Source: Neoconidiobolus thromboides FSU 785 (lineage: Eukaryota > Entomophthoromycota > Entomophthoromycetes > Entomophthorales > Neoconidiobolaceae). Taken from it: a stretch of 60,715 nt of DNA. The position numbers and the translations under genes are program-made. Shown here piece after piece: positions 8,402 to 18,739 of the stretch (its first letter is position 1; each line of letters begins with the position of its first letter). The notes below the pieces were generated by a model that saw only the letters and a program-made list of their open reading frames with translations, was not told where the DNA came from and did no database searches. The stretch spans positions 1 through 60,715 of the forward strand of contig MU626384.1 in NCBI GenBank assembly GCA_025603075.1. Direction: 5' to 3'.

Positions 8402-11172
8402 TTTTATTATTGTCTATATTAAATATTATTAAATGAAATCAAAATTATAAAAACAAACTTACAGAGTTTATGATAGATCAAAAATTACTTATATTTTACT
8501 CCCTACTTTCTTGTCCTTTATATACTTTTTGTCCTTATCATTTTTATTATTTATTGATTTTTCATAAGTTTTAGCAAAATTTAATTGAACCAATCAAATC
8601 TCTTCATACTTACTTCCTGAAAATTAATAACTAAAAGTCAAAAATAGTTATTAATAAATCCTAAAATTATATAATCTGGGAGATGTAAATTAAATAAGTA
8701 AAGGCTGCTGGTTTATATGAAGTAAAGGTATCTTTAGAGTATCTTATAACTATATTAATTTTGGGTTAACAACTTGTTTTTATAAACCATAAAGCTGACT
8801 ATCTTTTTACTAGTGTGAAATTATTTCTAAATTTAGCTCCAAAGCCAACAACCCCGAATAGTACTACCAGAAACCAATAAAACATCTGGATGAAAGAAGG
8901 TGGAATTGGATGATAAAAGTAGACAATGTCGATTTTTGATTGGTGTATCCAATTTAAAGAGTCATGAAATAGTTTAATGTACCATATCCATATGTAATTT
9001 TGAATGTTCTATCTACTTTAATTGTTGCTTTTTTTACTTTAATAATTTTATTCTTAAATTTAAGATCTAGTTTATGTGGATGACGAAACTTAAACTATAT
9101 CCTTGATTGGAATAAATCAAATCAAATAAATATATGCTGCATTTTATTGGATGATAGGGGTAAACGTGGGATGGTATCATCTCTTAAAAAATAGACTAAT
9201 ATTCATTTGAAATCACGCCATCTGAAACAAATTTTCATCATTCATTTTCAATTTCCAAAAAATTGCCCAAAATTATAAAATAAATTATGTGAAATTAGAT
9301 TATTGAAAGTTTTTGCAATCACTTCAAAATTATAACTAGTTATTGTTTAAAATGCTATATTATATATTATGGTCAATATATGCTACTACTAAACAATCTG
9401 AATATGAAAACATACTTTTAATAGACGTCTTTTTATCGAAATATACTACATATGGCTTTATTGCCATTTCTCATTTTACTATTTTAAAAATATTTGATTT
9501 AAAAGTAGCTTGCTTTTAATCGTAAAGCTTTTGAAACCTAGGTACCCTTTTATTATGTCCTTATAATATATATAATTGACCTTTAAAATGAATGGTTTGT
9601 CCATTTGTATGTTTGATATTTAATATATATTATGAAACTTATAAATTATTATTACTAATGATAAATTTTATTTGCTAATATAAAAGGAAAACTCTATAAA
9701 AGTGTTTCTTTAAATTTAATAAATCCTATGATAATCTATAAAACATTAGCAATACCTATTCTGGAGTAAATTAAAAGGTAGGTAAAGTAGCCATTGAATA
9801 GATAAAAGACTTTATAATAGATAAGCGAAGTAACTAAGTAAAAGACCGAAGAGTTGATGAAAAGTATAGTGAATCTCCATGTAAGTCCTTCTGGTGAAGC
9901 ATTGAAGAGGATTCCTTAGTAATTAAATGTTTGAAGATAAGGAATAACTATAAGCAGTCAATAATGCAAGAGCTATGCAATTTTTTAATATGGGATACTA
10001 TGATATAGAGAAATATAGACCTAATTATAGTAAGAAGCGCAGGTAGGGAATATTTAAAAAAAGTTATCTGATATCAATGACCTTCATTATAATAGGAAGA
10101 GGTTATTAAGGAGAATAATATTACCAGGTTTATGTTAAAGTTAAAGTTCATGTGCCAAAATTAAAAAGTTGTCATTTTGATTTATCTTGTTTAAACTTTT
10201 TAATTATTTTTATATATTCTAACATTATGTTTGCTTATATTGATATAAAATTTCAAAAATAAAGTACAAGGTAAAATAATATATAGTGATATATTTTTAT
10301 ATTTAAGAATTTTACTAACAATTTTCCCGCTCAATAGTGCTTAAAAGATGGAAAAAGTAATGAAGCTAAAAAAAACACCCCATATCGATTTTTAAATTAT
10401 TATTTAATTCAAGAATCTAATACAATAGTTGAACTTTACTATAGATTGTAATATTATTTTAAATTTTGAACATTTACAAATTTGATATTATGTAAATAAA
10501 CAAATAAAAATTATAAAATAAAAAAATAAAAAAATATTCAAGTGTATGCTATTTAATACTATAGAAATACGGGTTTAAAATTTTATTTAACAATAATTAA
10601 AATAAAGATAGTTTGCAGTTTATATCTTAAATCGTAAAAGATCTAATCATTAAATAAGATATATAGCTAGTTTTTATTTTACTTTACTTAATATTACTAT
10701 ATCGTATTTAAGTAGAAAATATATGAAGGAACATTAACTATATCGCTTTTATATAAAGATTGAGCATTGATTTATAATTTAAATAGATTTTTTATAATTT
10801 TTTTAAAACACAATTAACAACTATAAACTATTTTGGATAGTTATTTTAGTTTTCATATTTAGTAAGAGTAAGATTGTTGTACTGGAGATTTATGTTATCA
10901 ACTTCATTTATATACTTATAATTAATACCTATAAAGTGTTGAATTTTTACATATTCATTAGGAAATAACATGGCGTAGTAACTAAGTTAAATTTCTGGGT
11001 TTTCTTTAATAAGTGTTGTTATCCAAAGACGTTAATTTTCAAAAAATTTATTCTAAGAATACAACAGCATTTCCCTTCGATTCTGAATTATTTAATTAAA
11101 AAAATCTAAAACATAAATACAACAAAATTTAAAATTTAAAATTATTTTTATTATGACAGACTATTTCGAAGA
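8402..11172. other. 2.8-kb gene-poor region between methionine synthase and the OPA3-like gene
   Basis: No intact gene is visible. It starts with the upstream region of the minus-strand methionine synthase gene and ends with the 3' flank of the OPA3-like gene. One MITE lies at 10281-10385. A purine-rich stretch at about 9780-10140 has codon-like composition interrupted by stops in every frame and may be a decayed coding sequence. The rest is AT-rich without recognisable structure. Confidence 0.55.
10281..10385 (+). mobile_element. MITE-like element, copy 2 (forward)
   Basis: Diverged copy. The left end is ATATAGTGATATATTTTTA, then the AAGAATTTTACTAACAATTT block, CCCGCTCAATAGTGCTTAA, GATGGAAAAAGTAATGAAG, and it ends AACACCCCATAT. 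Confidence 0.85.
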
Positions 11173-12032
11173 TCAATCCTTTTTATTAATGATTATAACT
11201 TCGTTATTTCGTTCCAAAGACTCTTTACTTTTAACTGTAGCTTTGGGTTCGCTCTTTTTATCCTTATCTAGTAACTCTTTCCTCTGCTTTTCAATAACAT
11301 CCAAAGCCTCCTTTGCTTTTTCCACTTCTTTTAATATATCTTTACTACTCTCTGACTTATCATTATTACTGTTTAAAGAGTTAATAAATGAATAAAGCAA
11401 TTTTGTATTGATCTCGTTGAGCGAACTAAGCTGATGCACTTGTTTTTGTAGTTCTATTAATGTTTCATGGTTTTTTTTCCTTTCCAACTGATATTCATCA
11501 TAATGGGACTTAAAGTCATCAATGGCATCATCAACATACACTTTTCTTGTTGAAGCATTCACTTTGGATCTATAAGCCTCGTACCCTATGATCCCAGCAG
11601 CTACTGAAAAAATTAAAAACTCGCTCAGAAAATTGGAGCCTAATTCTACTGCCCTGATAGCTATATGAGATATCCAATATACTTTAGTTGTAAAAATCGA
11701 AATACCTGCTATCGGAAAGCGGTCTTATACGCTCTTTTTCATATCCTAAAAAATTCATCTTTAGCTTCATATCGATTCTATGATAGCTCTTGCTATAATT
11801 TTTAGTACGAATAACGGTATCAATTTATGAAAAGTTACTTGTGCAATCCCAATACAAAAAGATTTAAATAAATCACTATTTTTGGTTTGATTTTTTAATG
11901 AATTCGCAACTAAAATGATAAAAATTTAAGAAATAAATTTATAAATGACCTAGCATCTTTAATTAAAAGCATTGCCATACCTGGTTTAGCTAAAGTCCTG
12001 ACAACCAAAGCGCCTAATTTTAACGTAGCCAT
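11173..12032 (-). CDS. OPA3-like mitochondrial protein
   Basis: Four exons: 12032-11981, 11909-11839, 11788-11706, 11653-11173. They total 228 aa in phase. The N-terminus MATLKLGALVVRTLAKPVAN matches the OPA3 family start (KLG..V..LSKP.AN). It is followed by the family core, IAQSYHRIDMKLKMNFLGY and RPLSDSRAVELGSNFLSEF, then a hydrophobic helix (LIFSVAAGIIGYEAY). A long charged coiled-coil C-terminal region (about residues 125-228) follows, longer than human OPA3. Family members associate with mitochondrial membranes; their molecular function is unsettled. The gene is divergent from mL41 across 144 bp, so the two probably share a promoter region. Confidence 0.85.
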
Positions 12033-12176
12033 TATGTCTAAAGAGTATTACTGAGATTTTCATTATTTTTGAATAAATATAATTTCTAGTATTCATTACA
12101 GCCAATCAAAAACTAATATTTTGAATTATAGTATTTTAATTTTCGAAATTTCCAATTCACTTTTTAACTAATTTAA

Positions 12177-12552
12177 ATGTTTGGTATAGTAAAAGCACTT
12201 TATAGAGGGGCTGTAAGAGAGCCAATGATCCGTAAGAGAGGTCACAATTACTATAAAGGTACCGGTACTGGTTCTCATGGCCGTTTTACAAAAAGAGGTA
12301 AACAAATATAGTATAATGTAATATAATATATAATTGCTTAATAACGAAATAAACAGGTCAATATATGATAAATCCTTATAAAGTTAGACATTATGTTGTT
12401 CCAAATTTAGAAGGATTTGAGGTAAAATAAACTATTTGATTAAAGCCTATTAATAATTTATTATATAGCTTACTCCCTATGTATCACATAGAACTGAAAG
12501 AATTTGGCAAACTTTAACAAGCAAAGATTTTTTAAATAACCAAAAAGAATAG
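12177..12552 (+). CDS. Mitochondrial large ribosomal subunit protein mL41 (yeast Mrpl27 family)
   Basis: Three exons: 12177-12297, 12357-12421, 12469-12552, giving 89 aa. Family features are visible: a basic N-terminal RKRGHNYYKGTGTGSHGRFT segment (the KGxGxG..G.... pattern of mL41), then YMINPYKVRHYVVPNLEGFELTPYVSHRTE, a tract highly conserved from fungi to animals. The product belongs in the mitoribosome. The short length and small introns kept the gene hidden in simple ORF views. Confidence 0.9.
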
Positions 12553-12895
12553 AATAAAATATGGTACTTTAACTTTATCAACTGTATCATTACTTTACTT
12601 TTTTTCGAGTGATTATTTAAAGATAATAAGCTCACAAATTAAAAAAGGTAGCAAATATTGGTAACTACATAATAGTTTTTAAAAGATTTTAAACGTCAAT
12701 TGGAAATTTTAAGTTAAGCCTAATTTATAACACATAATATGCAATATACCAGACCTAATAGTTAAATACTATACTTTTTAATATAACCTTTGAAATATCT
12801 ATATACGTCATATGTAATAATAATACAAATTGTAATCTTTTCCAATTTTAGCTCTTTTTGTGGACTTATTTTTATTCAAATATGATTATAAGAAG
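12553..12895. other. Convergent intergenic region between mL41 and MRH4
   Basis: 343 bp of AT-rich 3' flanking sequence. No feature seen. Confidence 0.6.
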
Positions 12896-14531
12896 CTATT
12901 GATGACTATTATCAGCATTCTGTGGGTCCTCTATGGCGTTTTTAGCTTTAAGTTTTCTATTTAAAGATCTTCTTCTTGAAAAAAGTCCGTCAAAGCTTCC
13001 AACTTCCTCATTTAAGTGCCCCTTGTTAACTTTCGTTTTCATGTTTTTGAGCGTTTCTATCTCAGTTGCTAATAACAAATCGCTTTCCATAACATAGCTT
13101 AAAACTAAAAATATTAATCACATCTGAAATTAGTAGAGTTAGTACCTTTTCCAGGTCTTCCAGCTCTTGCGGTTCTTCCAGCTCTATGTAAATAAGTTGA
13201 GATATTAAAAGGAAAATCAGCTTGTATCACTAAGTTCAGATTTTCTAAATCGATTCCTCTTGCCATTATATCCGTTGTACATACAATAATTAATCCTGGG
13301 TTTTTGTCTTGAAGCTCATCAGTTCCAGGCCCGAATTTTAATAACTTTAATTTATCTTCACGTTCTTTTTTTGGTAATTCTTTATGTAGATCAATACAAA
13401 GTATAGAATGATCATAGTTGAAAATAGTTGATAATTGCTCATGAAATTGTTTGACATTTTCAATAGAATTAAAAAACACAAGCGCTAGTCTAGGCAATTT
13501 TTCATTATGCTTCGGGGAAGAGCAGTTCCTTTCTTGTTTCAATTCGCCTATTATATGGCTCAACTTCCAGGTAAACAATTCACTTGAAGAAAGTTTATTG
13601 GGAGCTTTTATAAAGCTTTCACTCAAAGTATCAACGGTTTTGTGCTTTTTTCTAGAGTCAAAGTAAAGTGCTTTGGGAAACTTCTTTTTCAAGTAAGTTT
13701 TTATTGCTTTTTTAGATGAGGAAGGATCTAAAGAAGCCCCAACAAAAACAAACTGCTTTTGCTTTTCGAACTTATTTGCTTTAGTCAATTGTGCCAACAA
13801 AGCTTCAGTTTTTCCACCATAAGAACGTGAAAGAAGCAAGTCAGCTTCATCAACAACAATAGTATTGCAAGTATTAAGAGATTTGAGGGTAGTTTTGAAG
13901 GAAGATTGATTATCATCTACCAAAGCAGAAGGGGTTGAAATAAGGATAACTTTATTTTGTCCTTGATTATTTTGTAAAATTTTTGTTTTATCAAACGCTA
14001 TTTCTACTCTATTATTTTCAAGATGATATAAAATACTTTTGATTACACTACCAACTTGCCATGCCAACTCTTTATTTGGTACAAGAATAATAGCATGTGG
14101 ATGTTTTATCGGATAAATGGTATCTGAATGGATTATTTCTTGAATTAATGGGAGTAGATAAGCTAAAATAGATTAGATTTGATGTAAATTATGTTTAATT
14201 TTACCTAATGTCTTCCCAGAACCTGTTTCAGCTGTTACCACTAGATCCTTTTTTGTTTGGATTTTGGGAATTACCTAGATAATTAAATATACGAATTGAA
14301 AATAAAAAATATCTTTACTTTTAATTGAAGAGAGTTTGGAGCTTCAATACCAAACGTAGACAGGGCATTGGTAAACCCATGGTTTAAATTAAGTTTATTC
14401 CATAAATCTAAAATTAACTAAATGACTAATATATATATATATTAACTACCTTTTGAAGTATATGGGCGTTTATTAAATTTCAAAAAAAATGGTCGAACCT
14501 TGTTTAATTTCAGTTGGTAGGCAAAAAACAT
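12896..14531 (-). CDS. MRH4: Mitochondrial DEAD-box RNA helicase, Mrh4-like
   Basis: Five exons: 14531-14450, 14407-14319, 14274-14205, 14162-13146, 13104-12896. They total 488 aa in phase. The N-terminus (MFFAYQLKLNKVRPFFLKFN) is basic, hydrophobic and acid-free, as in a mitochondrial presequence. Helicase motifs in order: Q-motif-like GIEAPNSLQ, motif I AETGSGKTL, Ia PNKELAWQVG, Ib around STPSALVDD, motif II VDEAD, motif III-like VFVGASL (the usual SAT is replaced by GAS), motif V TDIMARGIDLENL, motif VI YLHRAGRTARAGRPGK. Yeast Mrh4 assists assembly of the mitochondrial large ribosomal subunit. The start lies only 42 bp downstream of the RPS3 stop codon on the same strand. Confidence 0.83.
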
Positions 14532-14573
14532 GTTAAAAAAGTAAAATAAAATAAATATTATTTATTTATGAAT

Positions 14574-15608
14574 TTAAGCTTCAACTGGGGCTTGTTCCTC
14601 AGTTTTAGCTGGAGCTGGAGCTGGAGTATCTTCAGGACGTTTGAAATCTTCTGAAATAGGTTCAGTAATTGGGACTTCTTCCTTTGGCTCAAGAATAGTA
14701 ACCATATCTGGAAGAGGTTTCTTTGGACCAAGTTTACCAGTTGGATCCCAGTCAAGCATAATTTTAACTTTAAGACCTAAAACACCTTGGCGCATAAGAA
14801 CGTGACGAACAGCGGTATCGATGAAATCTTTAGCTGGTTGACCGGAGTGAATCATGAAACCATCAGCGAATTTCATAGATTTAGCACGAGCAGCACGGAG
14901 TTTACCAGAGACAACAACTTCACAACCTTTGGCACCAGATTCCATAATGTAACGGAGGACACCATGGGCAGCACGACGGACAGCAAGACCGTTGAGAAGT
15001 TTGAATTTAAGAGATTCACATTGAGCAACGGCGCAAAGACCTGGAGCAGAGATACGTTCAATATAAAGCTCAACGGCATCTTTTGGGAAATTGAAACGTT
15101 TTTGAACTAAAGAAGTAAGTTCACGGATACGGCGTCCTTTTTCACCAAGTACCTTTTGTGGTTGAGATACTCTGAGGATAATTTCAGTACGGGCTGGGGT
15201 GACACGTACTTCAACACCAGCGTAATTTTCAGCGGCTAATTCACGTTGGAAGAATTCGTTGAGTTCGGCATAGAATACACCATCAGCTACAAACTATTGA
15301 AAATTTTAGTATACATTCATACAAATTGATATAATTAAATAAAAAAATTTTGTAGTATCAGTAGTTGATTGCGTGCATTAGGCTAAAATAGCCTTCAAAC
15401 AAGAGGTGTCAGAAAAATAATAATAGGTATCATCATACTACATTAAGATTGAATTGTGCTTTTGACTTACATATTGGTCCTTCTTTTAGTTTTTGTACTA
15501 ACTGAAGTCATACATCCATTAATAAAGCTTCTTATTCCGTCTTCAATCTTTTGTTTAATTAAACTACTCTTTACATACCTTACGTTTCTTAGAGATTTGA
15601 GCAGCCAT
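14574..15608 (-). CDS. RPS3: Small ribosomal subunit protein uS3 (RPS3)
   Basis: Two exons: 15608-15579 ([10 protein letters not shown]) and 15293-14574, giving 249 aa. The protein sits at the mRNA entry tunnel of the 40S subunit. A KH domain lies in the N-terminal half ([20 protein letters not shown], with GEKGRR as the GxxG-type loop). The uS3 C-terminal domain has [20 protein letters not shown] and [20 protein letters not shown]. The acidic, Ala/Pro-rich tail ends in PVEA. The single 285-nt intron is about five times longer than others here and contains a box C/D snoRNA candidate. MRH4 follows after 42 bp. Confidence 0.98.
15352..15441 (-). ncRNA. Candidate box C/D snoRNA inside the RPS3 intron
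   Basis: On the same strand as RPS3, within its intron, about 90 nt are framed by a perfect 6-bp terminal stem: GTAGTA (15441-15436) pairing with TACTAC (15357-15352). Directly inside are a perfect C box TGATGA (15435-15430) and a D box CTGA (15361-15358). An internal CTGA at 15412-15409 could be D', with a weak C' candidate (GTTTGAAG) shortly after it. The antisense guides would be the bases just 5' of each D box: CAATCAACTA before D and TTATTATTTTT before D'. I could not assign an rRNA target. An intron of a ribosomal protein gene is a typical snoRNA host. Confidence 0.68.
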
Positions 15609-15818
15609 TTTATTAAGAGGAAGTGAAACTGTTAAATCAGTATTGACTTTTGAATTTCCCGAACATTCAAATATTCTCAACTTTCTTAATTTAGTAATAG
15701 CTACAACTTCGGTTTACTGCGTCAACTACGCAAGTAAAGCAAATTCTGCTAAGCTAATAAATTTCAAAAATCGTAAGTATGGAAAATTATTTATTCTAAA
15801 CATCTTAACTAAATTAAA

Positions 15819-15924
15819 TATATGGGGATGTTTTTTTTGATTTCATCACTTTTACATTTCTTAAGCGCTATTTGAGTGAATAAGTGCTAGTAAAATTCTT
15901 AAACGCGAAAATACATCTGCATAT
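15819..15924 (-). mobile_element. MITE-like element, copy 3 (reverse), abutting a transposon end
   Basis: It reads ATATGGGGATGTTTTTTTTG, then TTTAC...TTTCTTAAGCGCTATTTGAG, AGTAAAATTCTTAAACGC and ATACATCTGCATAT. Its terminal ATAT is immediately followed by the GGGGTTGTCCGG left end of the large transposon. Confidence 0.85.
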
Positions 15925-16206
15925 GGGGTTGTCCGGATTGGTTTCAGCATTTACTTAGAAGAATCCAAATTTTTAAATTTTAAATTTGTGTCTAATGTGG
16001 CGGTTAAATCTGAAAAGCCTAAATCAAATCTCTCTATTTAAAACTTATTTTGAGTGTTTCCTTTTCTTAGATGGCTAATTTTCCTAATTACGTGTTTTAT
16101 GTTATTTCTGTTAGATATTTAATAGATATGTAACATATAACTATATGATTATATAATTATATAAATACACTTATTTGACTTTATTTTTTGTTGAAATAAA
16201 AATAAA

Positions 16207-17951
16207 ATGCAAACTTTCATAACTAAACCTCGAAATGGAATTTTTGAAAATTTCAAACAATAGGGAGGAGTACACAATATAAACATTGTAATCCATTTAC
16301 ACCAATTTTAATAGCTGCTTATAACAACCCAGGGTTTATGGAATTTTATAATAAAACAAAAAAAAGAAAAGATACATCATCAAAGTTTACTATCGATAAT
16401 AATAAACTTATCAAGCAATGTATAAAATTAGTGCTTTAAGAGAAACAGGAAATAAAAATCAACAAGTAGTGTTATTATCAACTATAGCTTCAGTATATTC
16501 TTTTGATGAATGTAAAAGTTTTGGGTTTAATATAAATAAAAATCAATATGGTTATTCAAAAATAAGTAACAATGATAATAAAATATCAACGTCACAACCT
16601 ATTATTAAAAATACAAGAAAAGTTAAAGATGAGCGAATTGAAACTATTATAAAATATTTACTAAATGATTTAACTATCTCATCAAGATTTAGTAAAAAAA
16701 TAATGATAACAAATATTCATCAGATAATATATACATTAAATAAAAGTAGAAGAATGATACATAGTAAATATTTTAATGATTTAAAAGATAAAGCGGTAGC
16801 TAGGTCAACATTTTTTAAATATATACCAAGTAGTTTCAAAAATCCAGCAAGAAAAACGGATCTATGTAATATATGTGCTCAGTATACAAGTTAGAAAAAA
16901 GTTATTTGAAAACAAAGCAGAGATAGAGGAAATTTTCAATGAAGAAGAAAATCATACAAATTACACAAATTCTGTGTTGATACTCAAAAAAACACATTTA
17001 ATGAAACTATCAAAAAATTAAATAATAAAAGTTGTATAATAATCTTAGATTTTAAACAAAATATGGGAGTGTTTTTTTTAACTTCATTATTTTTTCCATT
17101 TTTTAAGCGCTATTTAAGCGGAAAAATTGTTAGTAAAATTCTTAAACATAAAAATACATCCCCATATGGAAATAGGAACAAGACCAGATTTAATAAATCT
17201 AGATCATTATAATAAACAAGCTATATCAGTATTAGGTTTTGGTATTTATATTTAAAAGATAATAAAGCAATAGGCAGAGTTTACTTTGGTTATTTATCTG
17301 AAATATTAAATCATCATTCAGGATATGCAGGAGACTGTTCAATTGATTTAACCTCTACAAAGCTTTTAAAAAGTTTACAAAAATCAATATATGGGCAGAT
17401 ACAGGAAATCATTTTAGATCCCAAGAGTTCTTACATTATATATTTAAACAAATTCATAAAATAAATAGTAGTTTGAATGTTAATCTTAATTTTTTTGCTG
17501 AGCATCATGGAAAAAGTATAGTTGATGGACATTTTGGAAACCTTTCAAAATGGAAAAGTAGTTTTGAAGCGTTAGGTAAAATAGAAGATATCGATCAATT
17601 AATTTCAAGATTTGAGGCTTTTATTTGCGAGCATAATAAAATTAATAACTCGACTGTTAATAATGGGAAAACAGATATAATTTTTAAAAAGTATAAAAGA
17701 AATAAAAATACAAAAAGAATAATAGACATGCAAGGCATTAAGAAGTATTTACACTTTATTAAACACAACAATAAACTGCATTGTTATCCGGTATCTGATA
17801 CATCAAAAAAAGTGATATAGTTCCAATTAGAGTTATAGAGTCTATAGAAAACAGAAAAATTAAAAGATCGATCCCAGCTTACCTTACCAAGATAACAGAG
17901 AATTTAAAAATTTCGATATTTACTAAGCAAGTAGCTTATCAAGTAATATAA
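16207..17951 (+). pseudogene. Broken transposase gene of transposon copy B
   Basis: Coding blocks run on the plus strand but are split by frameshifts, stops and a MITE. The N-terminal block starts MQTFITKPRNGIFENF. A middle block at 16418-16894 ends in a CNICAQY cysteine motif. The C-terminal block (about 17380-17820) carries ADTGNHFRSQEFLHYIF, NFFAEHHGK and DGHFGNLSKW. The D..HF.......Y pattern followed by HGK..D.HFG resembles the RNase H-like catalytic region of eukaryotic cut-and-paste transposases. I do not name the superfamily. A final VAYQVI block ends at a TAA near 17951. Confidence 0.72.
17061..17167 (-). mobile_element. MITE-like element, copy 4 (reverse), inside the transposase pseudogene
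   Basis: Well-conserved copy with ATATGGGAGTG and CATCCCCATAT ends. It interrupts the coding region of transposon copy B, so it inserted after or during that element's decay. Confidence 0.9.
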
Positions 17952-18242
17952 ATTAATCATTAAATGTTAATACTACTTAAGTTATTAATAGCTAAGTTAA
18001 TAAATAGTCAAAGAACAAGTAACTGTAATAATATGTAAAAACTATTATTACTTGTACTATATAGAAATCGTTAATTATGGTTTTGGGGCTAATTACTCCC
18101 TCCCATCCAGCTATTCATTAACTTAGTAATATATTGATAATGTAATCATAACATTAAAATAATTTATTTATTTGATAACAAATCTGCAATGTTGACTATA
18201 AAGTGGTCAATAATAAATATTTCTCAATAAAGTTTTATAAGA

Positions 18243-18343
18243 ATATAGGAGTGTTTTTTAACTTCATTATTTTTTCCATCTTTTAACCGCTATTTGAGTG
18301 GAAAACTTGTTAGTAAAATTCTTAAAAAAAAAATCCCCATATA
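18243..18343 (-). mobile_element. MITE-like element, copy 5 (reverse), just inside the transposon right end
   Basis: The ends are ATATAGGAGTG and AATCCCCATATA. It lies about 80 bp before the right terminal repeat of transposon copy B. In the relic at 1-560 the sequence at the corresponding point continues without a MITE. Confidence 0.85.
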
Positions 18344-18426
18344 GTGATTTAGAACTGTGTCCGGATACTTTTGTCTTAATAAAAAAATTGGATAAAATAA
18401 TGAAACCAATTCAGACAACCCCATAT

Positions 18427-18739
18427 ATTAATTTTAAATGGAAAAAAATCGAAAACGGCTTCTGATAAGAATCATGGTATGAAGCTTAATAATAGATATG
18501 AATAGATAATACAGATTACTTGAAAATGTTTGTTTCTAAGCTTTAATATACTATCGCTTTTTTATACTAAATAAATTGTTTTATTTATAACCAAATATTT
18601 TTAAATTAATTTGAACTTGACTTATTATCACACTTCATTATAGTTTTCTCTGATATAAGTTGAGGTTAATTTTTAGAACTTAAAAAATAAAACAATATTA
18701 TTTTATAATATAAAAACAATCATTATTATTATATTGATA
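18427..18739. other. Intergenic region between transposon and dynamitin gene
   Basis: AT-rich sequence, the 3' flank of the minus-strand dynamitin gene. No feature seen. Confidence 0.5.

Larger units (their letters stand above)
15921..18426 (+). mobile_element. DNA transposon, copy B (near full length, decayed)
   Basis: The left end ATATGGGGTTGTCCGGATTG and the inverted right end (CCAATTCAGACAACCCCATAT) form terminal inverted repeats of about 22 bp with two mismatches. Length is about 2.5 kb. It holds one broken transposase gene, one MITE inserted in the coding region (17061-17167) and another just inside the right end (18243-18343). Partial copies lie at 1-560 and 60190-60715. The flanking ATAT fits either a TA or a 4-bp ATAT target duplication; sequence alone cannot separate the two. 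Confidence 0.82.
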
